Part shown: in pieces, positions 1 to 8,619 of the stretch
How positions within the stretch are numbered: the stretch's first letter is position 1
How the letters are laid out: every line of letters starts with the position of its first letter
DNA from: Ktedonobacter sp. SOSP1-85
GTDB lineage: Bacteria; Chloroflexota; Ktedonobacteria; Ktedonobacterales; Ktedonobacteraceae
Assembly (NCBI RefSeq): GCF_016587415.1
Contig: NZ_BNJI01000001.1
Location: 2,581,501 to 2,645,500, forward strand
DNA: 64,000 bases
Direction of reading: 5' to 3'
Notes under the pieces: generated by a model
Databases searched by the model: none
Told to the model about the DNA's origin: nothing
The model's input: only the letters and a program-made list of their open reading frames with translations
Made by a program: the position numbers and the translations under genes

Positions 1-594
1 GCTTGCCACAATCGTGAGGCTACCACCCTCGTCGAGGGCACGAGCAGCACCAAAGGTGCGCCGCCCAATCTCCAGCGCCTGGGCGTCGATACCACCCGAA
101 AGGGTGCGCCCTCCTCGCCCCTGACGCCACATATCAGGCTGCAAATTATGCACCCGTGCCAGGCGCGTCAGAGAGTCTAGAATAATAATGACGTCAGCAC
201 CTTGTTCCACTGCACGCTTGGCATCGAAGAGAGCCTGCTCAACGATGTAGCCATGTTTACTTATGCGCTGATCAAAACTGGAGGCATAGTGCCTGACCTG
301 GGGACCTTGAATCTCAGAGCGCCATTCAGTCACCTCTTCTGGGCGCTCATCAACGAGACACAAGAATAAGTAAGCCTGGGGATAGTTCCGCAAAACCGCG
401 GTCGATATCTGGCGTAAAATGGTTGTCTTTCCAGCCTGGGGTGGCGCGACAACCAGGGCGCGTTGCCCAAATCCCAGCGGAATCAACAGGTCAATCACAC
501 GTGTTGAGATGGGCTTAGCTTCCGTCTCCAGTGTAATACGGCGCCGTGGATGAACTGGTGTGAGCTTCTCAAAGGGGATATGTATGGAAGCCAC
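1..594 (-). CDS. rho: Rho-type transcription termination ATPase, short N-terminus (3' end cut by window)
   Basis: The 198 visible codons match the RecA-like ATPase core of transcription termination factor Rho: an FEKLTPVHPRRR entry segment, P-loop APPQAGKT at residues 50-57, LVDERPEEV, Walker B-type IIILDSLTRLAR, and the GGIDAQAL and FGAAR motifs. Known Rho proteins carry an RNA-binding OB fold of about 100 or more residues before the FE.LTP.H segment. Here an in-frame TGA lies two codons upstream of a GTG start (592-594), with an AGAGGAGG Shine-Dalgarno at about 607-614. Only about 100 bp separate this start from the P-loop gene at 696, so no OB fold can be encoded in any frame. It may be a short Rho paralogue, or the RNA-binding part may be supplied elsewhere. 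The C-terminus lies outside the window. Confidence 0.85.
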   Translation of the reverse strand, partial: MASIHIPFEKLTPVHPRRRITLETEAKPISTRVIDLLIPLGFGQRALVVAPPQAGKTTILRQISTAVLRNYPQAYLFLCLVDERPEEVTEWRSEIQGPQVRHYASSFDQRISKHGYIVEQALFDAKRAVEQGADVIIILDSLTRLARVHNLQPDMWRQGRGGRTLSGGIDAQALEIGRRTFGAARALDEGGSLTIVAS

Positions 595-695
595 GAAACC
601 TCAAACCTCCTCTGTACTAGCGGACGACTCACCCATAACTGTATCACATGTAGTCAATGAAAAAGTAGAGGTTATGGAGAGGTATACTATGCCAC

Positions 696-1340
696 TTAGG
701 CGGTTAGGGAGAGCACTTTACTCGGCAATAAGAGAGTATTCTGCACAAACAGCTCCAGGCCTCTCTGGAGATGCTCCAGACCACTCATATTATTGAGCAC
801 ACACACCTCCTGTCCTATCCCATATTCATGCTTCAAGAAAGTTAAAATATACTCTGTCTCATCGTGAGCATAATAGCGCTTAAAAATGTCGTCGGAGAAG
901 GAGGGGTGATCGTCCGCCGAAAAGGCACAGCTCACACGCTCATGCACACGCTGTAAGCAAGTATCCAGATCGGCATGAAGAAATAACACAGAGGCATCAC
1001 GCAGAAAGGCAGGGCTAAAATGTTTAAAGGCCGCATGATAGTCATCGCGGGCAAACTCAATAGTGACGAGATCCGTGGTCGCGCTTATTAGCTGCACCCG
1101 GCGCTCTAATTCCTGTAAGGCACAATCGAGAACCGAGAGGTCAATGGCGTCAAACCCGTTATGCTCGGTAGGACGAAATTGCTTATGCTCCGTATCAGCG
1201 AGAAACATTTCTTGTAAAATATGGTAATCATTAAAATGTGCACTGCTCCAACTGGCCTGCTCAGCCAGGTATCTGATATATCGAGCTCCGGTAGACTTTC
1301 CACTGCCTGGACGCCCCAGAACAAATACCTTTACGCCCAT
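696..1340 (-). CDS. P-loop NTPase, small-kinase-like (cassette copy A)
   Basis: A 214-residue protein with an N-terminal Walker A, GRPGSGKST (residues 9-17). A segment later in the protein, TIEFARDDY, and an ADLDTCLQRVHERV stretch resemble the substrate and lid helices of small nucleotide kinases. The product at 5062-5748 is a clear paralogue with the same order of motifs. The substrate is unknown; it could phosphorylate a nucleotide or small molecule, or act as a GTPase/ATPase switch. It lies downstream of the MerR/GGDEF-like gene on the same strand, separated by about 320 bp with a hairpin, and upstream of the Rho-like gene. ATP binding is well supported; the role is not known. Confidence 0.8.
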   Translation of the reverse strand: MGVKVFVLGRPGSGKSTGARYIRYLAEQASWSSAHFNDYHILQEMFLADTEHKQFRPTEHNGFDAIDLSVLDCALQELERRVQLISATTDLVTIEFARDDYHAAFKHFSPAFLRDASVLFLHADLDTCLQRVHERVSCAFSADDHPSFSDDIFKRYYAHDETEYILTFLKHEYGIGQEVCVLNNMSGLEHLQRGLELFVQNTLLLPSKVLSLTA

Positions 1341-1377
1341 GTGTATACTCTCCCTTTGCTAACGTATACCTCACAAG

Positions 1378-1424
1378 CGCTCATCCGCAGATGAGTGAGA
1401 GACTTCGCCACTGCGTGGCTCATT
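1378..1424 (-). repeat. Degenerate double-hairpin repeat, possible REP-like relative
   Basis: Two adjacent small hairpins, CTCATC/GATGAG and GCCAC/GTGGC. Read on the minus strand, the AGCCACGCAGTGGCG part resembles the second hairpin of the REP-like family at 8085, 31481, 32005 and 50192. The rest does not match well, so membership is uncertain. Confidence 0.3.
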
Positions 1425-1432
1425 GTACATGA

Positions 1433-1475
1433 GTTGTGGTGGTGGGCTAGCTTTGCCAGCCCACTCTACCACAAC
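1433..1475 (-). terminator. Hairpin between the MerR/GGDEF-like A gene and P-loop A gene
   Basis: Inverted repeat GTTGTGGT/ACCACAAC with an inner TGGGCTAG/CAGCCCA stem. It lies in the 319-bp gap between the stop of the gene at 1660 and the start of the P-loop gene at 1340. It could be a terminator or attenuator separating the two co-directional genes. No strong U-tract follows on the minus strand. The rest of the gap (1476-1659) is AT-rich with no other feature seen. Confidence 0.5.
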
Positions 1476-1659
1476 CCATATACTTACCCCCATAGCGAGG
1501 CTGTGAACATAAAGATGTTTACACGTTAGCTTTGTATTAAAGATAAGTATACAGAAGACTTCTACAAAAACATGCTTAGCCTTTATAACTGTACCTAAAA
1601 TGGCTATGTAGATACTACAAGCAGGCAGTTCTACAGAATATGAAACACTTCTTTCCTCT

Positions 1660-3804
1660 CTATGAAGTGGATATTGAGGGGCTTATGGGGGCCGGAACGA
1701 CTGCGGTTGGGGCGCCAGGCAGGCGTACATAGCCACGCTGATGAGGGTCCCAACTCATGACCACATTGCCGCCCTCACGTTTAGCAATATCAAGAACCTC
1801 GTCCAGGAAGCGCTCGATAAGAAGCCTCGCCTCGACCAGGGCATTATGCGCTGTGTAGCGTTGTAAGATTTCCTGTAGCTTGGCATAGTAGTAAAATGAT
1901 ACGCCCAGGCGGACAGTAATGCCATTTAAAGCTACTTTGTTGGCTGGGAGAGTTGGCTGGCCCGCTGGAACGCGCTGGGGGTCGATCTGATAAGAACCAC
2001 TGAGCACTGTACGCAAGAGTTCGGCCTTGGCCTGCGCCTGCTCCAGGGGCATCCCTTTGAGCATGATATAGAAACGGTCTGCGCTAATACGATAGAGTTC
2101 GCATTCAGCGTTGTCTTTGAAGGCACGCAACTGGCCTTGAATCCGCAGGCCTACTTCGTGGCTCAGATCACGTGCCATGCGGTCGCCATACTTATTCGCC
2201 AGGCTACTCATATTATCGATATCCAGGGCAATAAACGAGACGACCTCGCGCATACTAAACTCTCTGCGCCCCTGAATCGCGTACAACAGTTCTTCTACAT
2301 GAGAGGCGAACTCGTTTTCAGAGAGAAACTCCTGAAAGAACGGGTCTACCACGGCAGGGACCTCGATACTCGTACGCAAACCCTTCAGTGGCAATAAGCG
2401 TGCATAATACGTCTCTAGTAGACTTCCCAACATATTTTCTATGACACGCAAAACACGCAGGTCGCGCTCTTGAAATGCCTCCGCTTGTTGCGAAGCAACA
2501 TAGAGGACGCCAATCGCGATCCCTTCACGCCCCATAATAGGAATGGCAACAGCCGAGCGTATGCGCTCGCCCTCCTCCAGCCTTCCCAGGACTGGCTCTT
2601 CCAACACAGGAATAATGGGCTGCAAGAGAATACGCCCTACCTGAAAGGCACGCACAATGGGAGTGGTAGCGATATCTTGCGGGTCAAAACGCGTCACGCC
2701 TACTTTAAATGGCCCCTGCTTGCTTTGAGCACGAACCAGGAGCGCACGTTGCTGCAAAGAGAGGATGGAGGGCGGATAGTTTGGCAATAGGAGACAGCTA
2801 TAGTGCCAGCAAGGGTGCCCTGTTGCAGATACCCCACCTAGCCGCACCACCATTTCACATATCCCCTTGAGGGTGCGATCTTCGCCTAGCAAGGTATCAT
2901 TCAGATTCGGCACAATATCTATAGCATCGCGAGTTCCCGGGCCGAAACAGACACGAAAACGCGGAGCTTCGGCATAAAGCGGAGCCAGCAAGCGGGAGAG
3001 CGTCTCGACCAGGGGCGCGCTCAGTGACAATTTACGTGAGCGCCGATCAAGCAAAATAAAGGCGCGTTCGTGTGATAGCCCCTCGGGGACATCTTCCGTC
3101 ATCGGCACCAGGGAGAGGATACGATAGTCAGAAGCATACTCAAAGGTGGGTGTCATCGTCCAGAGCGTATGTGAAGCCAGGTTCTGGTCCAGTAGGCCCA
3201 CGAGCGACTCCCCCAGGTTTTCCAGGTCCTCCACACGTTGAGGCGGCACATTCAGGGTATGAGCCTGCTCCAATGGCAAGATCAGGCATGCATTCGTGTT
3301 GGGGAGATCCTGACAAATCAACATCAACGCCAGGCGTAGGGTTTGTGAGACATAAAAACGCCAGAAGGCCTCCTCACGGGCCTGCTCTATACGCCGGTTG
3401 ATAGGTAAATCGGCTTGTGGGTGAACGTCACCGGAGGATATTGGTGAGGGATAATAGGAATGGATGGGATGGGGACTTACAGCATTCCATAGTAACTTGA
3501 TGGTAGGAGGAATATCACTGGGCGCATAGCCAGCATCAATCAATTCACGAATAATCGCGAGCTTATCCAATTCGGCAGGCGTATAGAGGCGCCGCCCCTT
3601 GGGGCCCGTAGGACGCAACGGAGAGAGCAAACCATACTCCTCCCAGTCACGCAACCGATTCTCGCTCAAATTAAAGAGCTCGGCGGCCCGGCTAATCGTG
3701 ACAGAGGCCTCGGCATGCCCCTTCTCCATATAACGCTGTATACGTCGCTGCACATCTTCCTGTTGCAGGTGTTCTTGTATGCGGTGCACACTTCGTTCAT
3801 CCAT
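1660..3804 (-). CDS. MerR-type HTH / GAF-like / degenerate GGDEF regulator (cassette copy A)
   Basis: A 714-residue multidomain regulator. Residues about 34-105 form a MerR-like winged helix (SRAAELFNLSENRLRDWEEYG, then a tyrosine/proline-containing wing). The middle (about 140-290) is an unrecognised domain, and about 300-490 resembles a GAF sensor. Residues about 519-690 have the GGDEF-family fold (ALDIDNMSSLANKYGD), but the signature loop reads SADRF (574-578), so cyclase activity is unlikely and nucleotide or ligand sensing more plausible. The ATG at 3804 was chosen because AGGA precedes it and the paralogue starts at the equivalent residue; an in-frame start at 3828 lacks this support. 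It is divergent from the sigma-like gene at 4294, so the shared region probably carries its binding sites. The paralogue is at 5877-8033. Confidence 0.85.
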   Translation of the reverse strand: MDERSVHRIQEHLQQEDVQRRIQRYMEKGHAEASVTISRAAELFNLSENRLRDWEEYGLLSPLRPTGPKGRRLYTPAELDKLAIIRELIDAGYAPSDIPPTIKLLWNAVSPHPIHSYYPSPISSGDVHPQADLPINRRIEQAREEAFWRFYVSQTLRLALMLICQDLPNTNACLILPLEQAHTLNVPPQRVEDLENLGESLVGLLDQNLASHTLWTMTPTFEYASDYRILSLVPMTEDVPEGLSHERAFILLDRRSRKLSLSAPLVETLSRLLAPLYAEAPRFRVCFGPGTRDAIDIVPNLNDTLLGEDRTLKGICEMVVRLGGVSATGHPCWHYSCLLLPNYPPSILSLQQRALLVRAQSKQGPFKVGVTRFDPQDIATTPIVRAFQVGRILLQPIIPVLEEPVLGRLEEGERIRSAVAIPIMGREGIAIGVLYVASQQAEAFQERDLRVLRVIENMLGSLLETYYARLLPLKGLRTSIEVPAVVDPFFQEFLSENEFASHVEELLYAIQGRREFSMREVVSFIALDIDNMSSLANKYGDRMARDLSHEVGLRIQGQLRAFKDNAECELYRISADRFYIMLKGMPLEQAQAKAELLRTVLSGSYQIDPQRVPAGQPTLPANKVALNGITVRLGVSFYYYAKLQEILQRYTAHNALVEARLLIERFLDEVLDIAKREGGNVVMSWDPHQRGYVRLPGAPTAVVPAPISPSISTS

Positions 3805-4293
3805 AATGCATATCCTATTCTGGCACACTCAAGCCAGCTCTGGTCAATATCGTCTTTCATCTTCATAAATGCACCACGCAACCCTGCAAACGCTTTATAT
3901 AATAGTAACATATCAAACTTCTTTTGTATAGCTAATAGAGACCAGGTACGTCAACTTTCTTTCCTCTTTAGGCACGCCTATTGTCAACTTTCTTCACCTT
4001 CCTCAATTTTATTTTATGCGTATGCAGAATTTAAAAGAAAAAACGTCGTTTTTAGAACATGAATTTTCTCAATTTTCTTTACGCAGCTTAAAATACAACA
4101 TGAAGTGAGTTGACAAATCCCTGCCTTATTAGGTAGTATAAGTCATGTAAAGATAAAATTACTTCTTTAATGTCAAATTTCTTGAGTACATTTCATTCGT
4201 GCATTTGCCTTTTCAAACGTGCAAATGCGCTTATAGGGCAGGTCTACGTAAGGACGTTGGTATTCATCCCCCCTTCAAGGAGGAAGTTTACAC
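3805..4293. promoter_or_regulatory. Divergent regulatory region of cassette A with repeated GTCAAMTTTCTT motif
   Basis: A 489-bp AT-rich region between divergent genes. It contains GTCAACTTTCTT twice, at 3950-3961 and 3983-3994 (33 bp apart, about three helical turns). Related copies are ATCAAACTTCTT at 3912, CTCAATTTTCTT at about 4068 and GTCAAATTTCTT at 4172. The repetition and spacing suggest binding sites for a regulator, possibly the MerR-like protein or a sigma-containing polymerase; this is inference. No real ORF was seen in it. Confidence 0.5.
4110..4139 (+). promoter_or_regulatory. Sigma-70-type promoter of sigma-like gene A
   Basis: TTGACA at 4110-4115, an 18-bp spacer and TAGTAT at 4134-4139. 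Transcription would start near 4147 and leave a leader of about 150 nt before 4294. The motif copy at 4172 lies within that leader. Confidence 0.6.
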
Positions 4294-4980
4294 GTGATGG
4301 CACACACCAACAATACCGCCGCTCTCCGCTACCAGCCTGACGACGAGGCAACCTGGCATGATCTCTACACCTGGCTTTTCCCACGCGTGGAAAAGTGGGT
4401 GCGCAATGCCAGCGTCAATGCCTGGTATGGTCAACAGCGAGAAGTCTCTGAGGATATTACTCAAGAGGCGGTCTTACGCACCTTTCGTTACTGCCAGCGG
4501 GCCGTACACGGGGAAGTTCGTCCCATAGACTCTTTAAAATCGCTTGGTAAAACGATTGCTCAGAACTACTTCCGCGACCGGCGCAAGAAAGATTGGAACC
4601 TGGTGCGCCCGGCCCAGGAGAGTGAGAATACTGAAGGTTTTCTGGAGGTATCATCTCCCCTGGAGCGCAGCGCCCCATCCCAGGTTGTTGACCCCTCCCA
4701 GGTCGCGGTTGACCGCGTGATGTTGACCACCGTCATTTCAATGGCGGCACGCATCCTGGTCAAATTCCCCCCTGGGCAACGTGCCGCCCTCCTCACTGAC
4801 CTGGCCAATATTACCGATTTTGGCGAGTATCCCACCCTGCTGGAGCAGGCGCTCGCTGAAGCAGGAGTTGAACTCAAAGCCTATCAACATCCACTTCCAA
4901 CCGAGCCAGGCGAAAAGAACCGCCACGCCGCGCTGCTCAGCATCGCCTATAAACGCCTGCGTCGCGAGGTAGCAGTGTAA
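4294..4980 (+). CDS. Sigma-70-family-like protein (cassette copy A)
   Basis: A 228-residue protein. Residues about 50-105 resemble sigma region 2 (EDITQEAVLRTF, then SLGKTIAQNYFRDRRKK), as in ECF sigma factors. The C-terminal half does not show a standard region 4 helix-turn-helix. Instead it has FPPGQRAALLTDLA, a conserved linker with TLLEQALAEAG, and a final SIAYKRLRREV helix. The same plan is seen in the paralogue at 8620, so this is not local damage. AGGAGG precedes the start; a GTG at 4291 is equally possible. The stop codon is the edge of a 76-bp palindrome. It probably directs or modifies transcription as part of the duplicated cassette; its target promoters are unknown. Confidence 0.75.
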   Translation: MMAHTNNTAALRYQPDDEATWHDLYTWLFPRVEKWVRNASVNAWYGQQREVSEDITQEAVLRTFRYCQRAVHGEVRPIDSLKSLGKTIAQNYFRDRRKKDWNLVRPAQESENTEGFLEVSSPLERSAPSQVVDPSQVAVDRVMLTTVISMAARILVKFPPGQRAALLTDLANITDFGEYPTLLEQALAEAGVELKAYQHPLPTEPGEKNRHAALLSIAYKRLRREVAV

Positions 4981-5053
4981 TACATATGTGTAGGAAGAGA
5001 GGAGCCTGGCAGCCGCGGCTGCCAGGCTCCTCTCTTCCTACACATATGTATTA
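4978..5053. terminator. 76-bp perfect palindrome between convergent genes
   Basis: Arms of 38 bp with no loop, centred at 5015/5016. The first arm starts with the TAA stop of the sigma-like A gene, and the far end is eight bases from the stop of the P-loop B gene. In RNA either strand would form a very long GC-rich hairpin, so a bidirectional terminator is likely. The arm length is far beyond what termination needs. Confidence 0.75.
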
Positions 5054-5061
5054 TTGTGGTA

Positions 5062-5748
5062 TTATTTTGTTCCCACGACAGAAAGAGCGGGAACAACCTG
5101 TTCCATAAAGCGGTCAACGCGCGCCAGCAAGGCTTCTAATGACCCCTCATTGCGGCACATAATAATCTTCCCTGAATCTAGATCAAAGTCCCGCGCCAGC
5201 TGCCCCAACACATATTCTTCACAGTCTTTATGGTAATATGTCTGCATGATATAGTCTGAAATAAAGTGGCAATCATCCACTGGCCGTTCACCATCCATAG
5301 GGAAGGTAATACGCTGACGGATACGACGCATACACGTCTCCAGGTCAGCTTCGACAAAAAAGAAGTAGGCATCTTGCAAAAATGTTTTGTCAAAGTTTTT
5401 TAACGCGTGTTGATAGTCATCGCGCGCAAATTCAATAGTGATTATCTTCTCTACCTGCTCGTTTGTTTCAGATGATACAGAAGAAGAGAGGCTTTGCATA
5501 CTTTTTCCCATCTTCTTGAGCACATCATCAAAAACCGTCATATCTAACACATCAAAGCCCGCGAAATCGGTGCGCCGAAAGCGACCTTGCTGTTCGCGTT
5601 CGTCTCCAAGAAACATCTCATAAAGAACATCATAATCCTTTACACGCGTCGTCTTCACCCCCCATTGGTGAGCGACTTCTTGTATACGACGCATTGCGGT
5701 CGTTTTTCCGCTTCCAGGGCGTCCTAATACAAATACCTTCACATCCAT
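5062..5748 (-). CDS. P-loop NTPase, small-kinase-like (cassette copy B)
   Basis: A 228-residue paralogue of the product of 696-1340. It shares the N-terminus (VKVFVLGRPGSGKT, Walker A at residues 9-17), the FDVLDMTVFDD segment, TIEFARDDY and an EADLETCMRRIRQRI stretch. The conserved acidic/arginine segment after the P-loop suggests a kinase-like active site, but no known family is recognised with certainty. It follows the MerR/GGDEF-like B gene on the same strand after a 128-bp gap that holds a short hairpin (5819-5838), so the two may be co-transcribed. It converges on sigma-like gene A across the palindrome at 4978-5053. Confidence 0.8.
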   Translation of the reverse strand: MDVKVFVLGRPGSGKTTAMRRIQEVAHQWGVKTTRVKDYDVLYEMFLGDEREQQGRFRRTDFAGFDVLDMTVFDDVLKKMGKSMQSLSSSVSSETNEQVEKIITIEFARDDYQHALKNFDKTFLQDAYFFFVEADLETCMRRIRQRITFPMDGERPVDDCHFISDYIMQTYYHKDCEEYVLGQLARDFDLDSGKIIMCRNEGSLEALLARVDRFMEQVVPALSVVGTK

Positions 5749-5818
5749 TAACAGCTACTCCCAAAGATCATCAAGAAGACAGTAGAAATAAGAAACAGCG
5801 CCTCCAGGTCTTGCAAAA

Positions 5819-5838
5819 GATCCACCCCCCAGTGGATC
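5819..5838. terminator. Short hairpin between MerR/GGDEF-like B and P-loop B
   Basis: GATCCAC/GTGGATC with a six-base loop, placed like the hairpin at 1433-1475 in copy A. There is no clear T-run, so attenuation or RNA processing is as likely as termination. Confidence 0.4.
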
Positions 5839-5876
5839 ATAAAGCGCAGCCTTACTGGAAACACTTGAATGAGATG

Positions 5877-8033
5877 CTATTTGGTCTCGCTCTCTTCCAA
5901 CTGAGACCAGCGTGAATAACCTCCTATGCCATTTTCAGCGTCGGGATTCCAGGCCATAACGACGTTGCCACCTTCACCAATTCCCAGCTTTAACACCGCA
6001 TCCAGCGTCTGGCTGATCATGGCGCTTACCTCGGCGGCGGAGGAATATTCTTGCAGAAACTCGCTCAACTTAGTACGCGAGTACGAGGTCACGGCCAGGT
6101 GTGCGCTCACTTCCGATATGACGAGCGCGCTATCGGCTGCCACGTGCTGGTGTACCGCGATACTCCTGGCCAGGTTTACTTTGAATTGCTCGGCCTTTGC
6201 GCAGGCCTTCTCGCGCGAGTAGCCACGCAAAATCAAGTAAAAGCGGTCTGCGTACATATGATAGAGGTAGCATTGTGATGCCCTGGTTGTCAGCGGGGCG
6301 ATTAACTCTTGAATACGCAAGCCTATAGCCCGGTCTAACAAGCGAATAGTGTGATCGCCATATTTCCGCGCTAGCTTGATCTGGTTATCCATGTCAATAG
6401 CGATAAAGGAGACAACATCACTCCTGCCAGGCTCTTCATTAGCGACCTCTTCCTCTTTTATATCCTCCTCCCATGCATGTGCATCGGACACAAGCGCCTC
6501 CACATCACGCATAAAGTCGTTTTCGCAACGGAACTCGTTAAACAATGTGTCCACAACGTCAGGGGTATGTATAAGGCTTTTTAGATCATCAGTCGTACGT
6601 AGGCGGACATCGTAGGTCGTGATGGCATTTTCAATAAAGCGCCCAACGATTCTCAGCAACTGCCGATCTGCGAGGGAAAAGGCCTCTACGTTATCTGAGA
6701 CGACATAGAGGACAGCCAGCGGATCCCCATGCTCTCCGCCAATAGGGACCGCAACATTGGATTGTATCTCGCCCTCGACATCAATAAAGGCGCGCGTCCT
6801 TTCGCGCAAGGAGATATGAGGGCGATAGAGAATGCGTCCGCTCTGGTAGGCACGAATACCCACGCTTGTTCTTGATTTCTGCGGAATGAACCTGGACTCT
6901 CCCACAATATAGGGACTCTCCTTACTATGAGCGCGCACAACAAGCGTGCGCTCCTGTAAGGGAACTTTCCCCACGCTATTGTCAGGCAAGAGGATCACAG
7001 AAAACTTCCAGCGGTGCCGACCACTCGCAAACGTTCCCCCCATGCGCACAACCATATCTGCCAGGCCCTCTAGAATACTATCCTGGTAATAACCTACCTT
7101 GCCCAGGTCTGCCGCGACCTCACGATGGTCATGCCAACCGGGACCAAAGCAGCGGCGCATAAATTCAACTTCTTCATATAAAGGTGCCAACACCCGCCTG
7201 ATTGTTTGTACATAGGCCTCGTCTAGCGAGAGGCGGCGTGAACGCTTATCCGGCCGGTCAAGCACAATCAAGGTGTGATAGATTGGTTTCTCAAGCAAAC
7301 GCTCCTGGCGCATAATACCTAGTGGATACACACAATAATCGGTCTCATACTGGAATGAGGGATTGTGGGTCAGTAACGTATGCACTGTTCCACTAGTATC
7401 CAGCCAACCAACCAGCGACTCGCCAAGACGAGATAGGTCTTCAGTCGTTCGTACACCTACCTCAACTGGATCGCAAGCTAGCGGCAAGATCAAGCCAATA
7501 GCACACCCTGGCAAAAACTCGCTAATCAGCATCAAGGACATGCGCAAGGCCTGGGCGGCATAATAACGCCAGAAGAGCAGAGACTTTTCGCGAGCCAGGC
7601 GCCGATCAATAGAAAGCATGCCAACCGGGTCTTCGCTGATCGCTGGTACTGGCTCTAGTAACTGACGCCCCTGTCGCCCCTCTGGCAAGATCTCATCCCA
7701 GATTTCGCCGATATCTTTGGGGATATCAGAGAGCGCAAAACGCGACTCCAGCAACTCCTGGATCACGGCCAACTTATCCAGTTCCTCAAGCGGATACTGT
7801 CGCTGGCCCTTGCTCTCCCTGGTCCCCTTATTCTCCTTGGAGCGCATAGGATTGAGCATATGCTGGCTCTCCAGGTCACGCAATTTACTCTCGCTAAAGC
7901 CAGAGAGTTGCGCCGCCCGGCCAATGGTAACCGTGGCATCTGCCCGGCTGCGGTGTATATTTTCAATGATACGCGCTTGCACTTCTTCATTGCGTAAATG
8001 CAGTTGAATACGCTGCCTGGTGTAGTCTTCCAT
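5877..8033 (-). CDS. MerR-type HTH / GAF-like / degenerate GGDEF regulator (cassette copy B)
   Basis: A 718-residue paralogue of the product of 1660-3804 with the same domain order: MerR-like HTH (GRAAQLSGFSESKLRDLE), an unrecognised middle domain, a GAF-like domain, and a GGDEF-family domain from about 538 (FIAIDMDNQIKLARKYGD). Its signature loop reads YADRF (594-598), so it too is probably not a diguanylate cyclase. Both copies end with a conserved EGGNVVM-W-P segment. The reading frame is open to 8180, but the ATG at 8033 is preceded by AGGGG and matches the start of copy A. The extra upstream codons overlap a REP-like repeat and are probably untranslated. It is divergent from the sigma-like gene at 8620. 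Confidence 0.85.
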   Translation of the reverse strand: MEDYTRQRIQLHLRNEEVQARIIENIHRSRADATVTIGRAAQLSGFSESKLRDLESQHMLNPMRSKENKGTRESKGQRQYPLEELDKLAVIQELLESRFALSDIPKDIGEIWDEILPEGRQGRQLLEPVPAISEDPVGMLSIDRRLAREKSLLFWRYYAAQALRMSLMLISEFLPGCAIGLILPLACDPVEVGVRTTEDLSRLGESLVGWLDTSGTVHTLLTHNPSFQYETDYCVYPLGIMRQERLLEKPIYHTLIVLDRPDKRSRRLSLDEAYVQTIRRVLAPLYEEVEFMRRCFGPGWHDHREVAADLGKVGYYQDSILEGLADMVVRMGGTFASGRHRWKFSVILLPDNSVGKVPLQERTLVVRAHSKESPYIVGESRFIPQKSRTSVGIRAYQSGRILYRPHISLRERTRAFIDVEGEIQSNVAVPIGGEHGDPLAVLYVVSDNVEAFSLADRQLLRIVGRFIENAITTYDVRLRTTDDLKSLIHTPDVVDTLFNEFRCENDFMRDVEALVSDAHAWEEDIKEEEVANEEPGRSDVVSFIAIDMDNQIKLARKYGDHTIRLLDRAIGLRIQELIAPLTTRASQCYLYHMYADRFYLILRGYSREKACAKAEQFKVNLARSIAVHQHVAADSALVISEVSAHLAVTSYSRTKLSEFLQEYSSAAEVSAMISQTLDAVLKLGIGEGGNVVMAWNPDAENGIGGYSRWSQLEESETK

Positions 8034-8084
8034 AACTAGCCCCTGTATTGTTTGCGTGTTTGCTATCACAGTAGTTTCCGTGTA

Positions 8085-8131
8085 GGAAACTAACGCCACT
8101 CGCGTGGCTAGCGCTTCGCGCTCAAGTTTCC
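8085..8131 (-). repeat. REP-like double-hairpin repeat, copy 1
   Basis: GGAAAC...GTTTCC outer inverted repeat enclosing two inner hairpins (GAGCGC-GAA-GCGCT-type and GCCAC-GCGA-GTGGC). The same layout is seen at 31481-31546, 32005-32070 and 50192-50242. Here it lies in the presumed leader of the MerR/GGDEF-like B gene. Confidence 0.65.
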
Positions 8132-8404
8132 AAAAGGTTGTAAATACAATTCTTTCAACTTTTCCACCTCTCACATACACAAAACCTTATCTTCACCTCG
8201 TTTGAGGCACAAAATATCTTCTCTATTCTTGATGTTTCTTGAGGCCAGATATTAAAAACATGTTAATCACTCTTTATAAATTAGATTGTACTCGCACATG
8301 CAAAACTTTTCAACAGCAATCCTACATAATTCCCACCAGACTTACGCTTTTCCTACAAATATTCTATCACAAAGCAAAAAAACATATATATGTACTTAGA
8401 AATC

Positions 8405-8433
8405 TTGACTACCATATTCCATTTACTTATACT
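8405..8433 (+). promoter_or_regulatory. Sigma-70-type promoter of sigma-like gene B
   Basis: TTGACT at 8405-8410, a 17-bp spacer and TATACT at 8428-8433. It leaves a leader of roughly 180 nt before 8620, similar to copy A. Confidence 0.65.
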
Positions 8434-8619
8434 TAGCAATAAGAAAACTTAAGTATCCTTCTTCATTGTTTTAAGTTTTCTCAAAACAAAAGCATATTTT
8501 ATGGCAAACAACCTTTTCTCGTATAGAACAAACGTAGTTTTGCAACAAATTTAGCGGCATTTCATAACAAACCTACGTCTTCATGACAAGATAAGCGCCT
8601 ATGGAGAGGAGCACAAGCT

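Larger units (their letters stand above)
8034..8619. promoter_or_regulatory. Divergent regulatory region of cassette B
   Basis: A 586-bp AT-rich region between divergent genes, corresponding to 3805-4293 in copy A. It holds a REP-like repeat (8085-8131), a promoter at 8405-8433, and weaker relatives of the copy A motif: TTCAACTTTTCC at 8154, a reverse-oriented AAGAAAACTTAA at about 8441 and TTTAAGTTTTCT at 8470. No convincing gene was seen. Confidence 0.45.

Noticed and set aside
1660..8033. Active diguanylate cyclases
   Set aside because: The GGDEF signature loops are SADRF and YADRF, which lack the residues needed for catalysis.
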